64,000 nucleotides of DNA from Notolepis coatsorum. Taxonomy: Eukaryota > Chordata > Actinopteri > Aulopiformes > Paralepididae. Shown here in pieces: positions 45,401-55,761 of this stretch. Location: assembly GCA_963971535.1 (NCBI GenBank), contig OZ020591.1, positions 394,501 through 458,500 on the forward strand, read 5' to 3'. How positions within the stretch are numbered: position 1 is the first letter of the stretch; every line of letters begins with the position of its first letter. Below the pieces are notes generated by a model. That model made no database searches. It was not told where the DNA came from and worked only from the letters and a program-made list of their open reading frames with translations. The translations under genes and the position numbers were made by a program.

Positions 45401-46802
45401 TGTTGTGAAGGATCAGATTAAACCGAATATGTATATTTATTTATATATATATATTTAATTGTATTTGTATATCGTTTGATATCCCCTGTATATTCCTTGT
45501 ACAATATGCATTGAATATCCCTTTAGTCTACTAAACAGCCCATAATAGTTTCATTCTACCATTGGACGAGAACCTGGCGCCAGGTTGCCATACCCCTAGG
45601 TCCAAGTTCAATCGTGCCGCCTAACATGTCGTGGCAACCCCCGGTTCCGCGCAGTAATACGTCGGGCGAAATACGAATGGTACTATTTGTTCATAGCGCA
45701 TATATATATGGCGCAAGTAAAGTAGAACTTTCTTTTAGTCCAGTTCTTTACCCTCCAACAGAGTGACAGACGCAAAGCCTCCCCACGACGCACGTGCGGT
45801 GTAGTAAGGCCTACTTGGCCCAGAATAGGCATTGAGATATCGTGTAGATTAATAGTTGAATAGTCATAGTTTGGCACTATACCGTCGAGTTGGACGTATT
45901 CTATTAAGCTAATAATAGTCTATTTATGTATGGTGCATCGTTCGGTTAGAGTTCTAAAGTTATCAGTACCCCCATCGTTCCTGACGTTATCTGGACGCTT
46001 AACCAGGCTGGTCAGACCCCTAGTGGTGATTGCATCCGAGGAGCTCCGGGCCAAGAGCGACTGGACCTGTATATTGGATTACTCTACCCGGACGACGGCG
46101 AGCCTTCCACGGCTTGGATTATGCTTTGTGTGCTTTGATTATTCCATGGATAAAGGCCAACACTGCGGAGTGTTGGAACTACCCCCCGGAGAGGACTCCA
46201 GGTGAGACGGCGCTCTACACGTGAGGTCGCCTCACGTCTCTCCGTTGTGGACCGGCAGATACCGTTCCACAGAGGGTCCAGCTGTATTCGTCTGCGGTCC
46301 GAGGTTCTGTGGGCACCGTGTCCAAGACTTTGGATTCTCCCAAGACACCGTCGGCCAGATGGGATACCGCCAGCGGCTTCTCTAACCCCCCCCCTCCTAC
46401 TGTCTTACAACCAGCGGGACCCCCCCCCCCCCCTTAGTGTATCCAGCTATAATCATTTAAGTACCATCGCTATCGTTTCCTAAATATTCCAGGTTGTATA
46501 CTTACTCCCTGCGTAACCAGAGATTGGACATTCAATGTTGATTTACCTACGAATACTCATTTGCCATAAAAGTGCATATTTCATATTTCAAATCATAAAT
46601 GTAATTAAGTGATCGTTGTATACACCCTTTGCTGTATTAAACCTTCGATTTGGTACATTTGTGTGGATTCGTTTCATCAGGTGGGAAAGTGTTCATCATA
46701 CTTATATCTTGTACTGGGTGGCCAGAAGTTAAAGTACATGAGGTAGTGGTATTAAATATCATATCTAACAATACAGTCAGGGAATTGTACCCCTCAGTTA
46801 CA
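45401..46802 (+). repeat. left LTR of BEL element 2
   Basis: 1402 bp with a TATA-like tatatatatg at 45701-45710. C-runs near 46387-46396 and 46420-46434 differ in length from the right LTR. Confidence 0.96.
45701..45709 (+). promoter_or_regulatory. TATA-like box of left BEL 2 LTR
   Basis: tatatatat about 300 bp into the LTR, at the same place as tataaata in element 1; the right LTR copy is at 56062-56070. Probable promoter of the Gag-Pol transcript. Confidence 0.45.
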
Positions 46803-46804
46803 AT

Positions 46805-46821
46805 TGGTCCTTCGAGCCGGA
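46805..46821 (+). promoter_or_regulatory. primer binding site, tRNA-Tyr
   Basis: tggtccttcgagccgga, two bases after the LTR, is a perfect 17-base complement of the 3' end of vertebrate tRNA-Tyr including CCA (recognised from memory). Confidence 0.7.
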
Positions 46822-46870
46822 GGGTAACTAGTGTAATATTAATATAGTGTTATTAATATCGAAATGGCCT

Positions 46871-49800
46871 ATGATGAACACTCCACGAAACGATCCTCCT
46901 AACCTAGAACGCATGCGGCGCAGACGACAGACACCTCAGTACTTAGAGGCTTACACTGTCAGTCAACTACCTAGCCTTCGACAAACGGTAAACGCGGTAA
47001 AAGTAGAAAGTAAAATTATGTCTGACCTTAACGACCAGGTTTCCCCGACCACAGAAGCCCTAGTAGGTCCTAATGTAACTGACCAAGCTCACGGTGGGGA
47101 CCAGGAGGGAATTGACATGCCTTTACCCCCCGCCACTACTCAAGAAGTAGTCCCCGACCAGCCCCGGGAGGAAGACAACCCTACAGAGAGAGAACTCTGC
47201 ACGGAAGAAGAGGAGGAGAGCGCCGAGGAACTAGAGCTCCAGGACTCCCCAACGAGTACCCCCAGGAGCGGCTCACGCAGGAGCGGCTCACCTCCACAAC
47301 CGCCTTCCCCCAGCGAAGCGGAGAGGATGCTACAACAGGCGTTCCTCGTCAGCCTGACAGCCTCTACCGAACGCGATCGGCTCCAAGCACAGACGCTTAG
47401 CGAGCGCGAACGTCTCCAAGCACAGGCGACCAGCGAGCGCGAACACCTCCAAGCACAGCAACGGAGCGAAGAACAGCGCACACGTCTGGAGATGAGACGC
47501 TTCCAGACAGAAGAGAATATGGCAAGAGACCGGGCCGACGCCCAGCGTGCCGCTGCCGGTGCCCAAAGAGACGCAGAGCGCGACAGACTACAAGCGCAAC
47601 TAATAGAGCAGCTGATCAAAAGGACAACTCCCTCTCCCTCCGCCAGGGGCTCAAGGAACTCGTCGAGACAACAGTCAAGGGCAGCGTCACCACAACGAGC
47701 AAGCGACCCTGAACTTGACCAACAGACCGAGTCTAGACCCCCCGCAGACCCCCTTCCCATACCGGTCCAAGCGAGACCCAGCTACAAGGAAGGAGCGGCA
47801 TACACTGCGGAGAAGCTAAATAAACGATTACAGGATCTGGAAGATCTGATAGAGGAAGAAGAGGGAGAAGAGGAGAACCAAGCCCGACGACAGCACAGTA
47901 CTCCACCGGACCAGGAGGTCCCATACAGTCCAGGCTATACCCCCGCGGCGCTGCGCTACAGACCCCCGACTCTATTCACGGGTGAGCACGACGCACGACC
48001 AGCCCCGAGGAACAGTACCTGGACCAGCGGGCCATGGTACCCTGCCAGTACCAGCCCACAGCGAGGCGCAAGAGGGGACTCGCCCAGGAGGTCTCTCCCC
48101 CAACGCTCGCTGACGTATCAGCCATCCACGGCGTCATACAACGCCACGCCGTCATTCCCAGACTTCGCCTATGAGAGTCGAGCACAGTACACGGAGCTCC
48201 GGATGTGCTTAGAGACAATGATGGTGGATGTCGCTGATGAACGCCACAAGTATGCAATATTACTGAAGCACCTGAAAGTACCGCGAGCGCACAATATAGC
48301 GCTAGCCTATGCTACCTCTTCGACTCCATACACAGCGGCCCTTGCAGCGCTGGATCAGAGATATGGACGTATATGGGATTACGTAATCCAGGAGATAAGG
48401 CATATTGACCGCCTACCCCCAGCCACAGACAATCGCTCACTAGACGACCTGTCAATCAAAGTGCAGTCCCTGGTGGGGATGCTGGGAGCGCAACGGGAGA
48501 AGGGCATGCATGAGCTATACGCCAACTCTAACGTCGAGAGGATTTTGGAGAAGCTGCCACCCGCAAGACAGGAGCGCTTTAGGCGGCAGAGGGATTACCG
48601 TGATCCCAACGGCCCCGAGCCATCCCTCCTTGATCTAGCCGACTTCCTGGCGAGAGAGGTCAGCAGCTTACGACTGGACACCTTCGGGCGGAGCACGCCA
48701 AGCTCCAGAGAGGGACCCAGGAGAATAAATGATGGAAGAAGATCGGTGACTGTCATGCACCAATCAGAGTCAGTACCGAGCAGTAAGAGTCACAGCACCC
48801 CCTCGAGAAAAGAGAAGTGGAAGATAGCGTGTCCCTACTGTGAGAAAGAACACTGGCTGTCACAATGTGACTCATTCACAAAGATGAATGCAGAAGCAGT
48901 GAGTCAATGGATAAAGTCCAACCGGCGCTGTTATCGATGTGCGCGGCCCCACATGGCAGCCGAATGCCGCCTAAAGAAAAGGTGCAGCCGGTGCGATGGA
49001 GCCCATCTAGATACACTACACAATAGTAACGGGAGACGGCCTATACCTGCACCACGGAGCGGCACCAAGGCAAGTGTCATGTACATTGACCCCGCCAGCA
49101 GCAGCGGAGCCCAAGTGCTCTTAAAGGTAGTCCGTGTGACATTGAGCTACCAAGATAAAGTCATGGACACTTACGCCGTCCTTGATGACGGGTCAGAGAA
49201 GACCCTTCTGCTCGCCTCCGCTGCGACCCAGCTGGGACTGCGGGGGAGCAAGAACGAAATGACGATTCGGACAATAAGAAGAGATTTAAAGACGATAAAG
49301 GGCGAGAATGTCTCCTTCACCATCGCAGCCAACGGGCAGCCAGAGCGACGGTACAAGATCACAAATGCTTTCACCAGCCAAGAAATAGGACTATCGCAGT
49401 ACACCTACCCTGTCACCAAGTTGATGGATAAATATGTGCACCTGCGCCAATTACCTATCCCGCTCATAGACGGCGCTACCCCGACCCTGTTGATAGGCTC
49501 CGACCATGCAGAACTCATAGTCCCGATTGACCGGGTCCATACAGGCCCCCGAGGCTGTCCTGCAGCAGTCGAGACCCGCCTAGGGTGGACCCTCCAAGGC
49601 CCCCTCGCTAAATCTCTCAACCGAACAGCAGCCACTAGCTGCTTCCACTCCAGAACGACAGAAGAAGACACCACTCTCCTGCAGCATGTCGAGAGGCTAT
49701 GGACCCTAGAGACAATGCCCTTTAAGAACGAAAAGAAAGATATTCGCTCTAAAGAAGACATTTACGCCATCAACCTACTCGAGCAGGGGACAAAGAGAGT

Positions 49801-52800
49801 CACAGTCGGCGGAGTGATGAGATACGCAACTCCACTCCTGAGGCGAGAGGGAATGCCCACCTTTCACGCAAAGAAAGACGCCACGGAGCGCTATCTACTG
49901 AACACAGAGCGGCGCCTAACCAAAGACCCCGCTCAAGAGAGTGTGTACCGAGCTGAGATTGAGAAGCTAATCACAGCGGGACACGTAACAAAGATTGACA
50001 TTAAAGAGGCCGATCAGACGACCGAATCATGGTACGTGCCGCATCACAAGGTCCATCACAACGGCAAGGATCGCATTGTGTTTAACTGCAGCTACCAGAT
50101 CGGATCCCAAAATCTGAATAAAGAGCTCTTGCCCGGCCCCACACTCGGCCCCTCCCTACTAGGCGTGCTACTGCGCTTCCGCCAGGACAAGGTGGCTATA
50201 AGCGGGGATATCAAAGGGATGTTCTTGCAGGTGAGACTAGTAGAGGAGGACAAGCCTCTGCTACGGTTCCTATGGAGAGAGAAGATCGGAGATGAGAACC
50301 CATCCATCTACCAGTGGGAAGTACTCCCCTTCGGAACCACATGCAGCCCGTGCTGTGCTACCTTTGCACTACAGAAACACGTCACAGAGGACCCAGCAGC
50401 AGACGAAGAGGTCCAACACAGTGTGAAGAACAGTTTCTACGTGGACAACTGTTTACAAAGCGTCTCGACTCAAGAAGAAGCCGAGGCTCTCCTAATCAAG
50501 TTACGCGCCTCCCTAATCAAAGGCGGCTTTGATCTCAGGCAGTGGGCCAGCAGCGACCCGCACGTATTGCGCAGCCTCTCCTCCGCGGACAAGGCTGCCA
50601 GCAGCGAGACCTGGATGGCGACAATCCCAGGAGAAGCCCAAGAAATGACACTAGGACTAGTCTGGCGCTTCAAAACAGACTCGCTCCACTATAGACACAA
50701 ACCCTTGGCTCCAGAGCAGGGAAGGTCGGCGGCGATACCGACCACCAGACGGAGTGTGTACAGAACACTCGCCAGACAATATGACCCGTTGGGATGTATT
50801 CTACCTTACACCACCAGGGCAAAGATGATTGTACGAGCACTATGGGACAAGGACCAGGGCTGGGACGACCCAATACCCGCACACCTTGCCTCAACATGGA
50901 GAGAGTGGGAGACGGAACTCCGCTCACTCCCAGGTGTCAATATACGCCGCAGCTACTTCCCATCCACAGTGAGGCCAGAGACATGCGAGATTGAGCTACA
51001 CGTCTTCAGCGACGCCTCCGAAGTAGCCTACGGTTCGGTGGCCTATTTGCGTGCCCAAGAGATGGGAGGAAAGATACACACTGCTTTCATCCTGGCCCGC
51101 TCAAGAATAGCCCCACGTAAGCAACAATCTATCCCACGTCTAGAGCTCTGCGCAGCCCTCGCAGGAGCGCATCTAGCCACGTTAATCCAACGTGAACTCA
51201 CCATTCCGGTGCATAGAACAATCTTGTGGTCAGATTCCACGACAGTACTCACATGGATCAAGTCTGATTCATGCAGATACAAGGTCTTCGTGGGAGTCAG
51301 AGTCACCGAGATTCAAGAATTAACAGAAGAAGCAAGCTGGCGGTATGTGGACACCAAACACAACCCAGCTGACGTCATCACCCGGGGAATGTCTCTGGAT
51401 GACCTAACCCGTCGCAACATCTACAGTGACGGACCAGCATTCCTCAAGCTCCCGGAAGGAGATTGGCCTACGCCCACCCCGAGGGAAGCAAGTAACGAGG
51501 AGGCTGAGAACAAGAAACCTATGTTCTGTGGACTGAGCACTGTCGCCTCCACAGACCCCAACATAGATGACTGCATTACCCTAGAGAGTGCGCAGCAAAG
51601 AACATTCCTGCGGCACCACCCAGAGATTCAGTCCACCACTGACATGTCAGCAGCTGACTACGAAGAAGCAGAACTTCTTCTACTACAACGAGCCCAGAGA
51701 GACTCGTTCCCCGATGAGCTAGACTGTCTACAGGGAGGAAACCCCGTCCCATCAGACAGCAGACTGATTCACCTGGCACCAGAGAGTGACGCCCATAATC
51801 TCATCAGAGTGGGTGGTCGCCTGCGGAGAGCCCCCGATCTACCAGATGACATTAAGTACCCGATCGTCTTGAACAGCCGACACAAGGTCACAGAGCTGAT
51901 CATAAAGAAATACGACGAGGATGTACACCACGCAGGAGCAGAGAGAGTCTTCGCGGAGATCAGACGTCGTTATTGGATATTGCAAGGGAGAGAAGCAGTA
52001 CGGCGCTTCCAGCGAACCTGTCTAGACTGCCGTAAGCGGCGCGCGCAGCCCAGCATACCACGGATGGCTGACCTACCCCCCTGTCGCCTCCGAATCGGCG
52101 ACAAGCCATTCCACTCCACAGGCATGGACTGCTTTGGCCCGTTGTATATAAAGAGAGGAAGAGGCACCGAGAAGCGGTGGGGTATTGTATTCAAATGCAT
52201 GACCACCAGAGCGATACATATCGAGCTCCTTCCGACCATGAGCACAGACTCATTCCTTATGGCCTTCCGGAGATTCACATCACGGAAAGGAAAACCGTCT
52301 ACATTGTTGTCTGATCACGGGACCAACTTCAAAGGCGGAGAAAGAGAGCTGAGAGAGAGCTTCCAAGCTATGGGCCCAGAACTTAAGACCCACCTCGCTC
52401 CAGCCCAGATTGACTTCCAGTTTAATCCCCCGAACGCACCCCACTTCGGTGGAACCTGGGAACGAGAAGTACGTTCTATAAAGACAGCCCTGTACGCCGT
52501 ACTCGGAGCCCAGACTGTGGCGGAGGAAGTCCTAATGACAGTCCTCACGGAGATCGAGGGAGTATTGAACCCAAAGCCCCTCGGTTACGTCTCCAGTGAT
52601 GTAGCAGATGTCGACCCAGTCACCCCCAACACACTCCTAATGGGGCGGCTGGACCCCGCGCTACCCCAGACAATGTACAGGCCTGAAGAAGCGAACGGCC
52701 GAAGAATGTGGAGGTACAGCCAAGTACTAGCTGACAAGTTTTGGAGCAGCTTCCTACTTCACTACCTACCGTCTCTACAGACCCGCCAGAAGTGGGTAAA

Positions 52801-53056
52801 AGAGAGAGACAATTTGACAAAAGGAACAGTCGTCATGATTATTGACCAGTCACTACCCAGAGCTATGTGGCCGGCTGGCCGCGTAAGCAAAGTGATCACC
52901 GGTGCCGATGGCAAGGTCCGAGCAGCTGAAGTACTCGTCCAAGGGCGCACTTACACACGTCCCGTGGCGAGGCTCATAGAACTGCCCCGACTCCCAGATA
53001 CTATCGATGATGACCATGACCCTATGACATGTGACTTGCAACACCAGAGGCGGTAA
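46871..53056 (+). CDS. BEL/Pao Gag-Pol polyprotein
   Basis: One open frame from GTG 46847; the first usable ATG is 46871, leaving about 2061 residues. Residue numbers count from 46847. Gag: acidic and coiled-coil-like part (about 100-260), Pro/Ser/Arg-rich part, capsid-like part (about 450-620), then zinc knuckles CPYCEKEHWLSQC (about 661) and CYRCARPHMAAEC...CSRCDGAH (about 695-720). Pol: protease VLDDGSEKTLL (about 780); reverse transcriptase with RIVFNCSYQ, SGDIKGMFLQV, PFGTTCSPCCA and FYVDNCLQ (about 1198); RNase H with FSDASEVAYGS (about 1388); integrase zinc part HHAGAERV...CLDCRK and core GMDCFGP, SDHGTNF, FGGTWERE (about 1760-1867). There is no internal stop over 6 kb. The last few codons come from the inserted LINE; the native end (DPMTL in element 1) is displaced. 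Likely the autonomous partner of element 1. Confidence 0.95.
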   Translation: MMNTPRNDPPNLERMRRRRQTPQYLEAYTVSQLPSLRQTVNAVKVESKIMSDLNDQVSPTTEALVGPNVTDQAHGGDQEGIDMPLPPATTQEVVPDQPREEDNPTERELCTEEEEESAEELELQDSPTSTPRSGSRRSGSPPQPPSPSEAERMLQQAFLVSLTASTERDRLQAQTLSERERLQAQATSEREHLQAQQRSEEQRTRLEMRRFQTEENMARDRADAQRAAAGAQRDAERDRLQAQLIEQLIKRTTPSPSARGSRNSSRQQSRAASPQRASDPELDQQTESRPPADPLPIPVQARPSYKEGAAYTAEKLNKRLQDLEDLIEEEEGEEENQARRQHSTPPDQEVPYSPGYTPAALRYRPPTLFTGEHDARPAPRNSTWTSGPWYPASTSPQRGARGDSPRRSLPQRSLTYQPSTASYNATPSFPDFAYESRAQYTELRMCLETMMVDVADERHKYAILLKHLKVPRAHNIALAYATSSTPYTAALAALDQRYGRIWDYVIQEIRHIDRLPPATDNRSLDDLSIKVQSLVGMLGAQREKGMHELYANSNVERILEKLPPARQERFRRQRDYRDPNGPEPSLLDLADFLAREVSSLRLDTFGRSTPSSREGPRRINDGRRSVTVMHQSESVPSSKSHSTPSRKEKWKIACPYCEKEHWLSQCDSFTKMNAEAVSQWIKSNRRCYRCARPHMAAECRLKKRCSRCDGAHLDTLHNSNGRRPIPAPRSGTKASVMYIDPASSSGAQVLLKVVRVTLSYQDKVMDTYAVLDDGSEKTLLLASAATQLGLRGSKNEMTIRTIRRDLKTIKGENVSFTIAANGQPERRYKITNAFTSQEIGLSQYTYPVTKLMDKYVHLRQLPIPLIDGATPTLLIGSDHAELIVPIDRVHTGPRGCPAAVETRLGWTLQGPLAKSLNRTAATSCFHSRTTEEDTTLLQHVERLWTLETMPFKNEKKDIRSKEDIYAINLLEQGTKRVTVGGVMRYATPLLRREGMPTFHAKKDATERYLLNTERRLTKDPAQESVYRAEIEKLITAGHVTKIDIKEADQTTESWYVPHHKVHHNGKDRIVFNCSYQIGSQNLNKELLPGPTLGPSLLGVLLRFRQDKVAISGDIKGMFLQVRLVEEDKPLLRFLWREKIGDENPSIYQWEVLPFGTTCSPCCATFALQKHVTEDPAADEEVQHSVKNSFYVDNCLQSVSTQEEAEALLIKLRASLIKGGFDLRQWASSDPHVLRSLSSADKAASSETWMATIPGEAQEMTLGLVWRFKTDSLHYRHKPLAPEQGRSAAIPTTRRSVYRTLARQYDPLGCILPYTTRAKMIVRALWDKDQGWDDPIPAHLASTWREWETELRSLPGVNIRRSYFPSTVRPETCEIELHVFSDASEVAYGSVAYLRAQEMGGKIHTAFILARSRIAPRKQQSIPRLELCAALAGAHLATLIQRELTIPVHRTILWSDSTTVLTWIKSDSCRYKVFVGVRVTEIQELTEEASWRYVDTKHNPADVITRGMSLDDLTRRNIYSDGPAFLKLPEGDWPTPTPREASNEEAENKKPMFCGLSTVASTDPNIDDCITLESAQQRTFLRHHPEIQSTTDMSAADYEEAELLLLQRAQRDSFPDELDCLQGGNPVPSDSRLIHLAPESDAHNLIRVGGRLRRAPDLPDDIKYPIVLNSRHKVTELIIKKYDEDVHHAGAERVFAEIRRRYWILQGREAVRRFQRTCLDCRKRRAQPSIPRMADLPPCRLRIGDKPFHSTGMDCFGPLYIKRGRGTEKRWGIVFKCMTTRAIHIELLPTMSTDSFLMAFRRFTSRKGKPSTLLSDHGTNFKGGERELRESFQAMGPELKTHLAPAQIDFQFNPPNAPHFGGTWEREVRSIKTALYAVLGAQTVAEEVLMTVLTEIEGVLNPKPLGYVSSDVADVDPVTPNTLLMGRLDPALPQTMYRPEEANGRRMWRYSQVLADKFWSSFLLHYLPSLQTRQKWVKERDNLTKGTVVMIIDQSLPRAMWPAGRVSKVITGADGKVRAAEVLVQGRTYTRPVARLIELPRLPDTIDDDHDPMTCDLQHQRR

Positions 53057-55660
53057 CATCCTAGATCACTGTTACACGCAATTTAAAGGTGGCTACAAGG
53101 CTCATTCTGATAGTGGCTTTGGTAAATCAGATCACGCGTCCATTTTTCTTTCACCAAAGTACAAACAGAGAATTAAAAGTACTCCCGTAGTCTCGCGAGA
53201 GGTGCAGAAATGGGATTTGACGTCAGAGGAGACGATCCGGTCAGTGTTTCACTACACAAACTGGAATGTGTTCCGCGACACAGATAACATTAATGTCTAC
53301 ACGGAGACAGTGCTGGACTATGTTTGTACTAGGGTGAAAGAAACAATCCCCACTACCAAAATGAAAGTTTACCCAAATCAAAAACCCTGGGTAGACAAAT
53401 CCGTCCGTGAAGCTCTGAGAGAGCGCACCAAAGCATACAATGACGGCCTAGTGGCAGGCAACATGAATGACCACAAGGTGGCGCGACACAACGTAAGGAG
53501 GACAGTGTCAGAGGCCAAACGGCGCTACAGGGATAAAATTGAACTCCAGTTTGAACAAGCTGACTCTAGAGCTATGTGGCAGGGGCTCAAAACGATGACA
53601 GACTACAAAGGCGCCTCCCTCAAACTGAACAGTGACATCTCCTTAGCAAATGACCTCAATACCTTCTATGCGAGGTTTGATGCTGGTAATAACAACACCA
53701 GCTCACAAGCCTCGGCAATGGGGGGGGGGGGGGGTCGGCTGCTGATGGAGGCGCAGTGTTCAGGGTAACAGAGCATGAGGTGAGGCGGACCTTTAAAAAA
53801 GTGAATATCAGGAAGGCAGCAGGTCCGGACGGCATCCCCGGCCGCGTCCTAAAAGTCTGTGCCGACCAACTGGCCCCAGTATTCACTGACATATTTAACC
53901 TGTCCTTAGAACAGGCTGTCATCCCCACCTGCCTGAAGAAGTCCACTATTATCCCTGTACCCAAAAAATCCAAGCCTGCTTGCCTCAACGACTACCGCCC
54001 TGTAGCTCTCACCTCCATAGCCATGAAGTGCTTTGAGAAGCTAGTAAAGGGCTACATCTGCTCCTCCCTCCCCATCAACATGGACCCCCTGCAATTTGCA
54101 TACCGCCCCAACAGGTCCACGGAGGACGCCATATCCCATGTGCTGCACACAGCAGCATCACACCTGGACAAGAGGCAGGGGAACTATGTGAGAATGCTAT
54201 TCATCGACTACAGCTCGGCATTCAATACCATAGTCCCCTCCATACTCATAGCCAAGCTCAGGGACCTGGGCTTGGGCTATGACCTCTGCCAGTGGGTCTT
54301 GGACTTCCTGACTGGCAGACCCCAGGTGGTGAGAGCAGGCAACTGCACCTCCTCATCCATCACCCTCAACATAGGGGCCCCCCAGGGCTGTGTTCTGAGT
54401 CCCCTCCTCTACTCCCTGTACACACACGACTGTGTGGCTCAGCGGAGTAGCAATACAATCGTCAAATTTGCTGACGACACAGTGGTGGTGGGCCTGATCT
54501 CTGCCAACGACGAGAGGGCCTACCTGGAAGAGGTCAAGGTCCTGGCGGGATGGTGCCAGGAAAACAGCCTCTCCCTGAACGTCAGCAAAACAAAGGAGAT
54601 GATTGTGGACTTCAGGAGGTCGGGGGTCAAGGACTACAGCCCCCTCAGCATCGACGGGGCACCGGTTGAGAGAGTCAACAGCTTTAAGTACCTCAGAGCC
54701 TACATATCCGAGGACTTGACATGGACCACACACATTAACAGTGTTGTGAAGAAGGCACGACAACGCCTCTACTTCCTCAGGCGCCGAAGGAAGTTCCAAG
54801 TCAGCCAGAAGATCCTTAAGAACTTCTACTCATGTACAATAGAGAGCATCTTGACCGGCAACATCACCTCCTGGTTTGGGAATAGCACTGCACAAGACCG
54901 AAGCAGACTACAAAGAGTGACACGTTCAGCCGAACGCACAATTGGAGGGGGGCTCCCCACCCTCCAGAACATTTACTACAAGCGTTGCAAGGGCAAGGCT
55001 AAGAGAATCATTAAAGACTCCAGTCACCCGAACAACTGCCTCTTTGAACTGCTGCGGTCAGGCAAGCGATACCGGAGTCTCAAGGCGAGCACAGAAAGAC
55101 TCAGAAGTAGCTTCTATCCCCAGGCCATCAGGCTGCTAAACGAACAATGAATGAACACTACACAACAACAACCACCAAACGCACATAGCACACACATCCA
55201 CACGCACACACTCACTTTAAACAAACACACTGTAGCACCCACTCCACACACTTTATAGCACACACCCACTTTAAACAAACACACTGTAGCACCCACTCCC
55301 CACACTTTATATTTATGGATGAAGGATTGCACTACAACTCGTACACCTTACTGTAAATTGTACCTAAAATTGTACCTCATCCCATTTCTGCTTTGCACTA
55401 GATAGTACTGTACATTAGTACACTGCATAGTATTGTGTATTGTATATTATATGGTAACTCAGAACATTGTACATATGTCTATACCGAACACTGTGACCTC
55501 ATTTTCTTCTTCTAAATTCATGCTATATTATGTTATTATGTTATTTGATACTATCTTGTCTAGCACAGTCTCTGGAGCGTAACAGTAAGAAGCATTTTGT
55601 ATGAAAGTATTCTGTACTTCTGTATGACAACTATTAAAGAACTTGAGAACTTGAACTTGA
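53029..55660 (+). mobile_element. L2/CR1-like LINE, 5'-truncated, inserted at the BEL 2 stop codon
   Basis: BEL sequence stops at ...ccctatgac (53028) and resumes at ctttgtgagttgactg (from about 55661), exactly where element 1 reads catgactttgtga. The LINE begins within its endonuclease and ends with gaacttgagaacttgaactt. At most 3 bp (gac) is duplicated. It is closely related to the LINE at 1-1459. Confidence 0.95.
53031..55150 (+). pseudogene. LINE endonuclease end and reverse transcriptase, frameshifted at a G-run
   Basis: The first frame (53031-53768) has the C-terminus of the endonuclease (RGGNILDHCYTQFKGG, FGKSDHASIFL with the catalytic Asp-His pair) and the linker (PNQKPWVDKSVREALRERTK, AMWQGLKTMTDYKG). 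At a run of 15 G (53720-53734) the frame shifts to 53756-55150, the reverse transcriptase: [70 protein letters not shown], ending RLLNEQ. Everything else is open, so the G-run is the only visible lesion apart from 5' truncation. It could be slippage in vivo or a base-calling error. Confidence 0.88.
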
Positions 55661-55761
55661 CTTTGTGAGTTGACTGACCCTTGCAGCGGACCTTGAGTGG
55701 TAGACAGTGCGGTTAATCTGTCTCTGCTTAGCTAATTAGGTGGGACTAATTAGGGGGTGGC

